Positions 1 through 8,089 of a DNA stretch of 64,000 nt are shown in pieces. Each line of letters begins with the position of its first letter. Position 1 is the stretch's first letter. Where the stretch lies: positions 248,001 through 312,000 of the forward strand of contig NZ_CABPRV010000002.1 in assembly GCF_902459735.1 (NCBI RefSeq), written 5' to 3'. The notes below the pieces were generated by a model. That model saw nothing but the letters and a program-made list of their open reading frames with translations. It made no database searches and was not told the DNA's origin. A program made the position numbers and the translations under genes. The stretch comes from Pandoraea capi. Lineage in GTDB: Bacteria; Pseudomonadota; Gammaproteobacteria; Burkholderiales; Burkholderiaceae.

Positions 1-1046
1 TAGGCGATGTCAGGATTGCCGCCGTGACCGGCGACGATGTCCTCGATGTCGTGCTCGCCACCGATGCGAAGTTCGAGGAGACGGGCGATAGCGTGGCGTT
101 GTATCGCGATCGCATCGTCTCGGCGAATGCCTATCTGGGCGCAAGCGCCATCGTCGATGCACTGGCCGCCGGCGCACAGATCGTCCTGACGGGCCGCGTG
201 GCCGATCCGTCTCTTTTCGCCGCCCCATTGATCCATGAGTTCGGCTGGCAAATGGACGACTGGAACACGCTCGGTCAGGCGACCGTCGTCGGTCACCTGC
301 TGGAGTGCGCGGGACAGGTCACTGGCGGCTACTTTGCCGATCCGGGCTACAAGGACGTGGCAGGCCTGGCCCGCCTCGGCTTTCCCATCGGCGAAGTCTC
401 GTCCGACGGCTCGGTGGTCATCACGAAAGTCCCGCAGGCCGGCGGACAGGTGACGGTGGCGACGTGCAAGGAACAGTTGCTGTACGAGATTCACGATCCG
501 CAGCGCTATTTCCAGCCGGACGTCGTTGCCGACTTCTCACACGTCAGTGTGAGCGAGGAAGCCCCCGATCGAGTCAAGGTCGGCGGTGGACGTGGCGCAC
601 CGAGAACGGACACGCTCAAGGTGTCGGTCGGATACGTCGACGGTTTCATCGGCGAGGGACAGATTTCGTACGGCGGCCCCGGTGCGGTGGCACGCGCCCG
701 ACTTGCCATCGACATCGTGCGTGAACGTCTGGCGTTGACCGGTGTGGCCACGCGTGAGCTGCGCTGCGATCTGATCGGCATGAACGCGCTGCACGGAGAG
801 ACGGCCGGCGCGCGCCATGCCGAGCCCTACGAGGTACGCGTGCGTGTCGCGGGACGAACCGCGTCGGCACAACAGGCGCAGCGTATCGGCAACGAAGTCG
901 AGACGTTGTACACCAACGGCCCTGCGGGCGGCGGTGGCGTGACCAGGTCGGTGCGCGAAGTGCTCGCCGTACAGTCGGTTCTGCTGGCCCGTGAACACGC
1001 CAATCCGATGTTCACTTTTGTGGAGACGCAAGATGAAGCTGCGTGA
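1..1046 (+). CDS. AtuA-family (DUF1446) acyclic terpene utilisation-type protein, 5' end outside window
   Basis: The reading frame is already open at base 3, so the gene starts upstream of the window; about 347 residues are visible before the stop at 1044-1046. The sequence has the glycine-rich stretches typical of DUF1446, such as GGGRGAPRTDTLKVSVGY and GEGQISYGGPG. AtuA is the founding member, found in clusters for citronellol/geraniol breakdown in Pseudomonas, but its reaction is not established and many homologues lie in other acyl-CoA pathways. The next gene, the small AtuA-like partner, starts inside the end of this one (14-base overlap), so the two are translated together; in other genomes they are often fused or adjacent. 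Function beyond family membership is inferred. Confidence 0.87.
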   Translation, partial: GDVRIAAVTGDDVLDVVLATDAKFEETGDSVALYRDRIVSANAYLGASAIVDALAAGAQIVLTGRVADPSLFAAPLIHEFGWQMDDWNTLGQATVVGHLLECAGQVTGGYFADPGYKDVAGLARLGFPIGEVSSDGSVVITKVPQAGGQVTVATCKEQLLYEIHDPQRYFQPDVVADFSHVSVSEEAPDRVKVGGGRGAPRTDTLKVSVGYVDGFIGEGQISYGGPGAVARARLAIDIVRERLALTGVATRELRCDLIGMNALHGETAGARHAEPYEVRVRVAGRTASAQQAQRIGNEVETLYTNGPAGGGGVTRSVREVLAVQSVLLAREHANPMFTFVETQDEAA

Positions 1047-1344
1047 ACTGGCGCATTCGCGCACCGGCGACAAGGGCAATACGCTCAATGTCTCGCTCAT
1101 CTGCTTCGACGCCCGGCATTACGCGCATTTGCGTGCCGAGGTGACGCCCGAGCGCGTCAAGGCGTTTCTGAGCGACGTCGTACGCGGCGATGTCGTGCGC
1201 TACGAACTGCCGAATCTGGCCGCGTTCAACTTCGTACTGGGCAACGCGCTGGGGGGCGGTGTGACACGCTCTCTCGCACTCGACGCCCACGGGAAATCGC
1301 TCAGTTCCGCCTTGATGGATCTCGAGATCGCGGCACCAGAGTGA
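1033..1344 (+). CDS. AtuA-like small partner protein (ferredoxin-fold domain)
   Basis: A 103-residue protein beginning MKLRELAHSRTGDKGN. The motif HSRTGDKGN near the N terminus is the hallmark of the AtuA-like domain that occurs at the C terminus of fused AtuA proteins or as a separate subunit. I chose the ATG at 1033 because GGAGA lies a few bases upstream and the family begins at this point; a longer reading from 991 would add 14 unrelated residues. It overlaps the end of the DUF1446 gene by 14 bases, pointing to coupled translation and a physical complex. The role is inferred from gene pairing: probably a subunit of an acyl-CoA or hydroxyacid catabolic enzyme. Confidence 0.85.
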   Translation: MKLRELAHSRTGDKGNTLNVSLICFDARHYAHLRAEVTPERVKAFLSDVVRGDVVRYELPNLAAFNFVLGNALGGGVTRSLALDAHGKSLSSALMDLEIAAPE

Positions 1345-1424
1345 TGGTAGACGGCAACCGTACGTACGGTCGCCATCCCCTTCGTTCCTGCTCAACCGCG
1401 AGCACCATCGGGACGTGGGTCTTC

Positions 1425-2939
1425 TTACAGGCGCTGGATCTGCACCGGCACGCCCGGCTTGCCGTCAACCTGCGGCGCCACGACCAGATAGCGACGTTTG
1501 TCGGTCGCGGTCTTCGCGTCTCCGACTGCCGGCGACACGACCTGACGGATGGCGCCGATGGAGTTCACGATGGCCGAACCTGCCGGGTTCGTCATGAACG
1601 ACGCCAGTGCCTGCAAGTTACCGCTGCCGTCCGGATTGTCCGAGAGCGCCAGCACGTAAGGCGACTTGGGCGTCAGGCCCGTAACGGACGCCTGCAACAC
1701 CTGCACGAGCCCCTGATCGAACAACGTCACGCTGGTCGGCGCAGCGCCCGCGCTGCCGCCAGCCGCTGTCAACGTCAGATGCGCGGCTTGTCCCGAGACA
1801 CCGAGCGGTTGCAGATTCTGAAGCCCGTCGCCCTCCGGCACGGCGTCAGGCACGTACGCAATGGCTTGCGGCGCCTGCCCGATGGGGATCGTCGCGACGA
1901 CACGCTGCGACGACGTGTCGATGGCGGCGAGCGCATCGGCGTTCTCGAGTCCGACGTAAACACGCGAGCCATCGGCGGACGGCCAGACGCCGTGCGGCAG
2001 ATTGCCCACGTCCACCGTGGCGATCTGCGAGAAATCGTCGGTGCGGAATACCTTCACCTGATTGAGGCCACCGACGCTCACGTAAGCCAGCGTGCCGGCG
2101 GACGTATGGGCGAAGTTCACATGGTTGGTGATCGGCCCGGTGTCGAGCGTCTTGATGAGTGCGAACGGCGGCCGTGCATCGAACACCTGCGTGCGACCCA
2201 CATCCTTGAGCGTGAACCATACTTGCTTGCCGTCAGGCGTGGCCGCGATGTTCGGGCAGAACGGGCTCTCCTGCCTGACCGTGCCCACGATGCGGTGATC
2301 CGCTACCGACACGACTTTCGTCTCCGGATTGAACGACGAGCAGATGTAACCGTACTTGCCGTCAGGCGAGAAAATCTGCATGCCCGGGCCGGCCGGCGTG
2401 ACGATGCGGGTCTTCTCCTCGAAGGTCTTGGCGTCGAGCACGGCGACATAGTTTTCTCCGCGAACGGTCACCCAGACTTCCTTGCCGTCGGGCGTGTAGA
2501 ACGCCTCGTGCGGCGAGCGGCCGACATAGGTCGTGTGCTTGACGGCATTGGTCTGCGTGTCGATGAAGGTGACGGAGTTCGAGCCGATGGACACGACCGC
2601 CAGCGTGCGGTGATCGGGCGAGAAGCCCATGCCGTGCACGAGCACCTGACCGCGATAGAGCGGGCTGAAGTTGCCCGGCGACGGATCGCCCAGACGAATC
2701 ACGCCCAGCAGCTTGTTGTCGACCGGATCGGTCACGGACACCGTGTTCGAGAATTGCTCGGCGGCGTACAGGCGGTCCTTGTGGCTGATGGGGATATCCG
2801 GAGCGGCAAGCGCGCCCGGGGCCTGACCGGCGTGCGCGGGCGCCGCCGCGAATGGGGTGACCAGCGCGATGACCGGGGTGGTCAATTGCACGGCCAGCAA
2901 CGTGGCGCGGGCCATGGCGGACAAGGGTTTGCGAATCAT
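1425..2939 (-). CDS. Periplasmic YncE/YVTN-type beta-propeller repeat protein
   Basis: A 504-residue protein with a clear signal peptide: basic start MIRKPL, a hydrophobic stretch and a cleavage site after APAHA at about residue 37. The mature part carries repeated propeller strands of the type FSPDHRTLAVV, YTPDGKEVWVTVRG and FSPDGKYGYI, roughly every 42 residues, as in YncE and YVTN beta-propeller proteins. I chose the ATG at 2939 because AGGAGA precedes it by about 6 bases; the longer open frame to 3032 adds a non-conserved tail. The last ~130 residues look like a separate domain. Such proteins bind ligands or partners in the periplasm; no enzyme activity can be read. Co-directional with the DUF305 gene 111 bases upstream, so the two may be co-transcribed. 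Confidence 0.82.
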   Translation of the reverse strand: MIRKPLSAMARATLLAVQLTTPVIALVTPFAAAPAHAGQAPGALAAPDIPISHKDRLYAAEQFSNTVSVTDPVDNKLLGVIRLGDPSPGNFSPLYRGQVLVHGMGFSPDHRTLAVVSIGSNSVTFIDTQTNAVKHTTYVGRSPHEAFYTPDGKEVWVTVRGENYVAVLDAKTFEEKTRIVTPAGPGMQIFSPDGKYGYICSSFNPETKVVSVADHRIVGTVRQESPFCPNIAATPDGKQVWFTLKDVGRTQVFDARPPFALIKTLDTGPITNHVNFAHTSAGTLAYVSVGGLNQVKVFRTDDFSQIATVDVGNLPHGVWPSADGSRVYVGLENADALAAIDTSSQRVVATIPIGQAPQAIAYVPDAVPEGDGLQNLQPLGVSGQAAHLTLTAAGGSAGAAPTSVTLFDQGLVQVLQASVTGLTPKSPYVLALSDNPDGSGNLQALASFMTNPAGSAIVNSIGAIRQVVSPAVGDAKTATDKRRYLVVAPQVDGKPGVPVQIQRL

Positions 2940-3050
2940 GGGGTCTCCTGAAGACGATTCACGTGGGAATGCGAAAGGTTGGGAAGACGCGGACGTGCGT
3001 CGTCCAATGCGTGAGTTATCCAATCTGGGCAAGGCGACGGATCGCGACGA

Positions 3051-3572
3051 TCATTCGCCGTGGTGGTGATGCATCGCAGACATCGCCCCGGCAGGCGGCG
3101 GTGTGTCCTGTGCCGACCCTTGCGCGGGCGGCACGGCGCCGGTCGGCGCAGGGGCCGAAGGCGGCAGCGGTTGCCCGAGCGCAATGCGCATGGCGATGAT
3201 TTCCTGTTGCTGTTCGACGATGATTTCCTGCGCAATCCGGCGCAGTTGTTCGTTCTTGCCGTAGCGCAGTTCGGCCTGCGCCATATCGATGGCGCCCTGA
3301 TGATGCGGAATCATCATCGCAACGAAGTCATGGTCGATGTCGCCGCCGGGTTTGACGGTCATGTCGCGCATCATGCGATCCATGGCGACGTCGTTTTCAT
3401 GAAGGAACGCGGCTTCGTCCGGCGATGGTTTTACCGTCGGTGCGGCATGCGCCTGCGGCGTTAGCGCCAACAAGACTGAGAACGCCAAAGACACGGACAC
3501 CGACGTCAATGTCAATCGATGACCCCAGGGGTGACGCAAGAATGTGTCGCGAAAACGTGAAACGGATAGCAT
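3051..3572 (-). CDS. DUF305 family secreted protein, His/Met-rich
   Basis: A 173-residue protein with an N-terminal hydrophobic export segment ending near the AHA sequence at residues 41-43, followed by a DUF305 (ferritin-like four-helix) domain. The signature MIPHHQGAIDMAQ is present, with the methionine- and histidine-rich MDRMMRDM upstream. The C-terminal tail is Pro/Ala-rich and ends in MHHHHGE, suggesting metal binding; some DUF305 proteins (for example cyanobacterial CopM) bind copper. I chose the ATG at 3572 because GAGAGGG lies upstream; a longer reading to 3629 adds residues unlike a signal peptide. Copper handling is inference only, as no copper pump or sensor gene is adjacent. Confidence 0.8.
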   Translation of the reverse strand: MLSVSRFRDTFLRHPWGHRLTLTSVSVSLAFSVLLALTPQAHAAPTVKPSPDEAAFLHENDVAMDRMMRDMTVKPGGDIDHDFVAMMIPHHQGAIDMAQAELRYGKNEQLRRIAQEIIVEQQQEIIAMRIALGQPLPPSAPAPTGAVPPAQGSAQDTPPPAGAMSAMHHHHGE

Positions 3573-3816
3573 GGCCGCCCTCTCGATATCTCCCGCACAT
3601 GCGGGGTGCAAAGGGGTATACACAGCCAAAGGGGGCTCTATTCCGTTTGCGCGGAAGTCTTCACGTCTTTCGGGAATATTTGATGAGGACGGGAATAAAC
3701 GGCGTCAGGAAGTGTGCGCACCGTCCGGGGTGCCGGGGATGCGCGTATTCCGTCACCCCCAGCACCGGAGGATCGCGCGCGCGATCTCCTTATCAGCAGA
3801 TCAGTCGGTCATCTGA

Positions 3817-4917
3817 TCAATACGTCGCGTCGAACGCCTTCTGCACCTTGTCCGATGCGCTGACGCCGTTGCCGATCAGCAGTTGCGTGAGCACCCGCGC
3901 TTTTTGCGGATTCAGATCGTAGGAAACGACAAACCCGGTCTTGTCGTCGGAGACCTCGACGTTGCGGTTGACGAAGCCGCTCCCCACCCGCGACGACCGC
4001 ACTACGACCACGCCCTGCTTCGCCGCCGCTTCCAACGCGTCGAGTGCGGCTTTCGAGGCGTTGCCGTCGCCGACGCCCGCCAGCACGATGCCCTTCGCCT
4101 TGTGTCGCACGGCGTCTTCGATCTGCGTGGCGTCCATGTCGGCGTGGGCATAGACGATATCGACGCGCGGCAGACCGCCGACCGGCACGGCCAGCGGGGC
4201 TTTACGCGACGCCGGAGCCGTGGCGAGATACCGGACCGAGGCGGGATCGACATAACCCAGCGGGCCGCTGTTGGGATTGCCGAAAGTCTGGACCGAGGTG
4301 GTGTTCATCTTCGTCACCCAGCGCGGGCCATGAATCGTGTCGTTCATGACGACGAGCACACCACGATTGCCGGACTGCGGGCTGGCCGCGACCTCAACGG
4401 CTTCATAAAGGTTGCCGGGGCCGTCGGCGCTGACCGCCGTGCTCGGACGCATCGAGCCGACGAGCACGACGGGTTGACGCGTGGCCAGCACGTTATCGAG
4501 GAAAAAAGCCGTCTCCTCCATCGTGTCGGTACCATGCGTGATCACGATGCCGTCAGCCTCATTGCGCTCGAATGCCTGTTTGATTCGGGCTGCCAACTGG
4601 TACCAGACCTTGCTGTTCATGTCCTGCGAGCCGATGTTCGAGATCTGCTCCGCCTTGATGCTCGCCAGCTTGTCCAGCCCGGGCACGCTGGCGGTCAGTT
4701 GCTCGCCGGTCACGCCGCCGGCGTTGTAGCCGATGGCCGAGCGTGCGTCGCCTGTGCTGGCGATGGTGCCGCCGGTGGCGAGGACGAGAATGCGGGGTTT
4801 GGGCGCGTTGGTATCGGCGGCCGTGGCCGTCAGGGTATAACCGCCGGCGCTCAGGGTGAGCGCGGCGAGTGCCATCGTATGCATCAGGACTGCCCGAGGG
4901 GTCTTCGACGTCGTCAT
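3817..4917 (-). CDS. ansB: Type II (periplasmic) L-asparaginase
   Basis: A 366-residue protein that hydrolyses L-asparagine to aspartate and ammonia. Residues 1-34 are a signal peptide ending ATAADT, so the enzyme acts in the periplasm. The first catalytic motif LATGGTIAST lies at about 46-55 (nucleophilic Thr51) and the second, HGTDTMEET, at 128-136 (Thr130/Asp131); both are intact. Start choice: ATG at 4917 with GGAGCG upstream; the longer frame to 5058 adds a basic segment that is not a signal peptide. Length fits type II asparaginases with their leader. The gene is monocistronic, convergent with nothing, and diverges from the small gene at 5129. Confidence 0.93.
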   Translation of the reverse strand: MTTSKTPRAVLMHTMALAALTLSAGGYTLTATAADTNAPKPRILVLATGGTIASTGDARSAIGYNAGGVTGEQLTASVPGLDKLASIKAEQISNIGSQDMNSKVWYQLAARIKQAFERNEADGIVITHGTDTMEETAFFLDNVLATRQPVVLVGSMRPSTAVSADGPGNLYEAVEVAASPQSGNRGVLVVMNDTIHGPRWVTKMNTTSVQTFGNPNSGPLGYVDPASVRYLATAPASRKAPLAVPVGGLPRVDIVYAHADMDATQIEDAVRHKAKGIVLAGVGDGNASKAALDALEAAAKQGVVVVRSSRVGSGFVNRNVEVSDDKTGFVVSYDLNPQKARVLTQLLIGNGVSASDKVQKAFDATY

Positions 4918-5128
4918 AGTTCGCTCCAATTTTGTAGTTTGTCGAACATCGCGCAGACGGCAAGCGCGATGCCCGACATATTGACGAATTTGGCGTCGGG
5001 AGGAAAGCGCCATGCGCCATGATTGATGACGGGCGCTGAGCGTGGCGTTTGAAGTCACCGTCCTTGCGCGGCGGTGCTATGCTGGAAGCGAGTTCGTTCG
5101 CATCACTTCACGTCTGATGGAGGGCATC

Positions 5129-5461
5129 ATGACGGAAACCGACGTGCTGGCCATTGAACAGCGGGCGACGGCGCTCATGCACGCACAGGTGCTGGGTATG
5201 CTGCTCGCTCACATCAACCATCTCGACGGCAGGCCCGACGCGGCCTTCGACCGGTTCCGGCAGGCGGCGATGGACGAAATTCGCCGCGCGCTGATCACGC
5301 GCTGCGGTTCGACGGCCCGGGAGCATGACGAGCTCGAATTGCTGTTCGCCGCGCTCTCCCGGGCCTCGGAAGACGTGTTCCGCGTCGCCGACCATCACAA
5401 CGCGAGATTCTTCCGTCAGTTGCGCGATCGCAAAGTCGCGGCGGAGCCGGCGCTGGACTGA
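5129..5461 (+). CDS. Hypothetical small helical protein
   Basis: A 110-residue, charged, probably all-helical protein that I do not recognise. Key visible features are a histidine-containing segment LLAHINHLDGRPDAAF near residues 21-36, a cysteine in RCGSTAREHDE, and an Arg/His-rich C terminus (ADHHNARFFRQLRDRK). There is no signal peptide or membrane segment. I chose ATG 5129 because GGAGGG lies 5 bases upstream; an in-frame ATG at 5117 lies within the ribosome-binding region and is less likely. It diverges from ansB (starts 212 bases apart) and is followed 112 bases later by a LysR gene on the same strand. No function is offered. Confidence 0.68.
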   Translation: MTETDVLAIEQRATALMHAQVLGMLLAHINHLDGRPDAAFDRFRQAAMDEIRRALITRCGSTAREHDELELLFAALSRASEDVFRVADHHNARFFRQLRDRKVAAEPALD

Positions 5462-5573
5462 CGGCGAGGCGATACACTATGCCTCGCCTGCGCCTCGGGC
5501 GAAACGTGTCCGCCATGGCGAACCGTTCCGCGACTTCCGGCGCCACAACCACCCGCAACGTCGCTCATTCAGG

Positions 5574-6476
5574 ATGAATCCGCATCGTATCGACTTCGCG
5601 TCGCTGTCCCTGTTCAGTCTGATCGCGCGCACCGGGAGCATCAGCAAAGGCGCCGCCCTGGCGCATCTCGCGGTCGGCGCCGCCAGCAAGCGGATGTCGG
5701 ATCTGGAGCTCGCTGTCGGCACGCCGTTGCTCGAACGGCATTCCCGAGGCGTCACGCTGACGGTGGCCGGTCAGGCGCTTTACCGCCACGCGCAGCGCAT
5801 TCTGACCGACGTCGACGTGCTCGCCGCCGAGATGTCGGATTTCACGGCAGGCATCGTCGGCGTCGTGCGTCTGTGGGCCAACACCTCGGCCGTGACACAG
5901 TTCCTGCCGCATCAGCTTGCCGCGTTCACCAAAGCCAATCCCGGCATCCGTATCGAACTCGAAGAGAAGAACAGCAACGAGATCGTACTGGCCGTACTCG
6001 ATGGCCGCGCCGACGTCGGTATCTTCGCCGACCGCACGCCCGCGCTGGGTTTGCAGTGTCTCGACTACTGCAAGGACCATCTGAGCCTCGTCGTGCCCGA
6101 GGGGCATCCGTTGGCCGGGCGGCGCAGCGTCCACCTCGCCGAAGTCCTGGACTACGACTTCGTCAGTCTTTCGGAAGGGACATCGCTGGCCGATCGGCTT
6201 CAGACGGAAACCGAGGCGCTCGGGCGCCGCCTGAAGCTCCGCATCCGCGTGCGCAGCTTCGACGCCATGTGCCAGATGGTGGCGGCAGACATGGGGATCG
6301 CTGTGCTGCCCTCCGACGCCGTACGTGCACTGGCGCGCTCGCTGAATCTGCGTCAGATCGCACTTGCCGACGACTGGGCGCAGCGTCGTTTGCTGATCGG
6401 CCTGCGTGACGTGAACGCCGTACCGCGGCACGTCCGCACGCTCATCGAGCACCTTCGCACGACGCAGGACGCCTGA
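5574..6476 (+). CDS. LysR-family transcriptional regulator
   Basis: A 300-residue regulator with the N-terminal winged helix-turn-helix (about residues 5-64; SISKGAALAHLAVGAASKRMSDLE is split across the recognition region) followed by the LysR effector-binding fold (about 90-295). It starts 3 bases after AGG at an ATG that gives the standard LysR length; upstream sequence in frame is not LysR-like. It lies directly upstream of, and on the same strand as, the MFS - CoA-transferase - lyase genes, with a perfect palindrome between it and the transporter. It most likely controls that unit in response to the pathway substrate; the inducer is unknown. Confidence 0.9.
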   Translation: MNPHRIDFASLSLFSLIARTGSISKGAALAHLAVGAASKRMSDLELAVGTPLLERHSRGVTLTVAGQALYRHAQRILTDVDVLAAEMSDFTAGIVGVVRLWANTSAVTQFLPHQLAAFTKANPGIRIELEEKNSNEIVLAVLDGRADVGIFADRTPALGLQCLDYCKDHLSLVVPEGHPLAGRRSVHLAEVLDYDFVSLSEGTSLADRLQTETEALGRRLKLRIRVRSFDAMCQMVAADMGIAVLPSDAVRALARSLNLRQIALADDWAQRRLLIGLRDVNAVPRHVRTLIEHLRTTQDA

Positions 6477-6512
6477 ACGGCGTCCGAACCACGCGCCCCT
6501 CCTTCGGCCGCT

Positions 6513-6533
6513 GCTTTCGCGATTCGCGAAAGC
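6513..6533. promoter_or_regulatory. Perfect 21-base palindrome, candidate LysR-type operator
   Basis: The arms GCTTTCGCGA (6513-6522) and TCGCGAAAGC (6524-6533) flank one central T. It contains a T-N11-A pattern (T6517 to A6529), the consensus shape of LysR-type binding boxes. It lies in the 208-base gap between the LysR gene and the MFS transporter, 152 bases upstream of the transporter start. No T-run follows, so a terminator is less likely, though a terminator for the LysR message cannot be excluded. Confidence 0.5.
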
Positions 6534-6684
6534 TCGGTTCTCGTCTTTGCGCTTCTGCGACCACCGGCCTGCAACCAGAATACCCGTATGCGTCACACAG
6601 AGCGCCGCTACAGCGATGCCGCACGGGTTTGCCGGCCATCGGGGCCGGGCCACCCGCTGCCATCCTCAATATCAGGAGACAGTC

Positions 6685-8007
6685 ATGGCTCATACCGAGT
6701 CGATCCCCGTTCCATCGTCACATCCGTCGGTCGACACCGAGATATCGCACATCGTGCGAAAGATCGCGTGGCGCATCATGCCACTGATCATGGTGTGCTA
6801 CCTGTTCGCCTTCTTCGACCGCATCAACATCAGTTTCGCGAAGTTCTCGCTACAGGCCAGTCTCGGCCTGAGCGACACGGCTTACGGCCTCGGCGCCGGG
6901 CTGTTCGTGGTCGGCTACGTGCTCTTCGAGGTGCCGAGCAACCTCATGCTCTACAAGGTCGGCGCCAGACGCTGGATCGCCCGCATCATGGTGTCGTGGG
7001 GGATTGCGACGGCGTTGATGGCGTGCGTGCAGACGGAATGGCAGTTCTATTTCCTGCGCTTTCTGATCGGTGCGATGGAAGCGGGTTTTGCCCCGGGGGT
7101 GCTGTATTACCTGACGCTCTGGTTCCCCGCCGCCTACCGCGGCCGCATGACGTCCCTGCTCTTTCTGGCGTCCGCGTTTGCCGGTCTGCTGGGCGCACCG
7201 GCCTCCGGGCTGGTGCTCTCGCATCTGGACGGCGTACTTGGAATGCCCGGCTGGCACTGGCTCTTCCTCGTGGGCGGCGTGCCGTGCGTGCTGCTGGGCT
7301 TCGTCGTCTTCAAGTCGCTCAGCGACCGGATCGAGGACGCCCGCTGGCTCAAACCCGAGGAGCGGACCGTTCTGCTGGCCAACATCACGCGCCAGAACCG
7401 CGATATCGGCGGGCACTCGTTGCTCGATGCCATCAAGACGCCCGGCTTTCTCATGCTCGGCCTGATCTATTTCCTGATTCAGGTCTGCTCGTACGGGCTC
7501 AACTTCTGGGCGCCGCACATCATTCGCGCCTCGGGCATCAGCAATGCCACGACCATCGGCTTTCTGACCGCCGTACCTTACTTGTGCGGCGCGATTGCCA
7601 TGGTCGTGGTCGGTCAGGTGTCGGACCGTTCCGGCGAGCGTCGCTGGTTCGTCGTCGGTCTCATGCTGCTAGCCTCGCTCGGCTTCTTCAGCGCCGGTAT
7701 TTTCGACAAGCAGACGCACATTCTCGTCGCGGCGCTGGCGCTGATCGGCGCGGGTGTCGTTGCGGCCATTCCGGCGTTCTGGGCGCTGCCGCCCAAGCTC
7801 GTGACAGGCGCGGGTGCCGCCGCCGGGATCGCGCTGATCAACACGCTCGGGCAACTGGGCGGCATCGTGAGCCCGGTCGCTGTCGGGTGGATCAAGGATA
7901 CGACCGGCAGCACGACCCCCGCGCTGTACCTGATCGGGTGCCTCGGGCTGATTTGCGCGGCGATTCTGAGTTTCGCGATGCCCGCAAAGCTCAAGGCGCG
8001 CGATTAG
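6685..8007 (+). CDS. MFS transporter, anion:cation symporter (ACS)-type
   Basis: A 440-residue protein with about 12 predicted membrane segments. The first helix contains YLFAFFDRINISFAKFSL (about residues 39-56), the DR-N-[IV] signature of the ACS family, which takes up organic anions such as tartrate, phthalate or hexuronates. The ATG at 6685 is preceded by AGGAGA 5 bases upstream; an in-frame upstream extension adds a hydrophilic tail that is not conserved. Downstream, the CoA-transferase and lyase genes are closely spaced on the same strand, so this transporter probably imports the carboxylic acid that they process. The substrate is not readable from sequence. Confidence 0.9.
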   Translation: MAHTESIPVPSSHPSVDTEISHIVRKIAWRIMPLIMVCYLFAFFDRINISFAKFSLQASLGLSDTAYGLGAGLFVVGYVLFEVPSNLMLYKVGARRWIARIMVSWGIATALMACVQTEWQFYFLRFLIGAMEAGFAPGVLYYLTLWFPAAYRGRMTSLLFLASAFAGLLGAPASGLVLSHLDGVLGMPGWHWLFLVGGVPCVLLGFVVFKSLSDRIEDARWLKPEERTVLLANITRQNRDIGGHSLLDAIKTPGFLMLGLIYFLIQVCSYGLNFWAPHIIRASGISNATTIGFLTAVPYLCGAIAMVVVGQVSDRSGERRWFVVGLMLLASLGFFSAGIFDKQTHILVAALALIGAGVVAAIPAFWALPPKLVTGAGAAAGIALINTLGQLGGIVSPVAVGWIKDTTGSTTPALYLIGCLGLICAAILSFAMPAKLKARD

Positions 8008-8089
8008 GCCGGCGGATTAGGTCGATCAGGCCGACCACATGCGGGGACGCCCCGCATGGATTTTCAAGAGATCAAGCAGGAACACAAGC

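Noticed and set aside
1353-1374. Inverted repeat around GTACGTAC between convergent genes as a terminator
   Set aside because: Near-perfect palindrome but no loop and no T-run; evidence too weak to list.
3767-3789. GC-rich near-palindrome with GCGCGC core downstream of ansB as a terminator
   Set aside because: The stem has a bulge and no T-run on either side; alternating GC may be chance in this GC-rich DNA.
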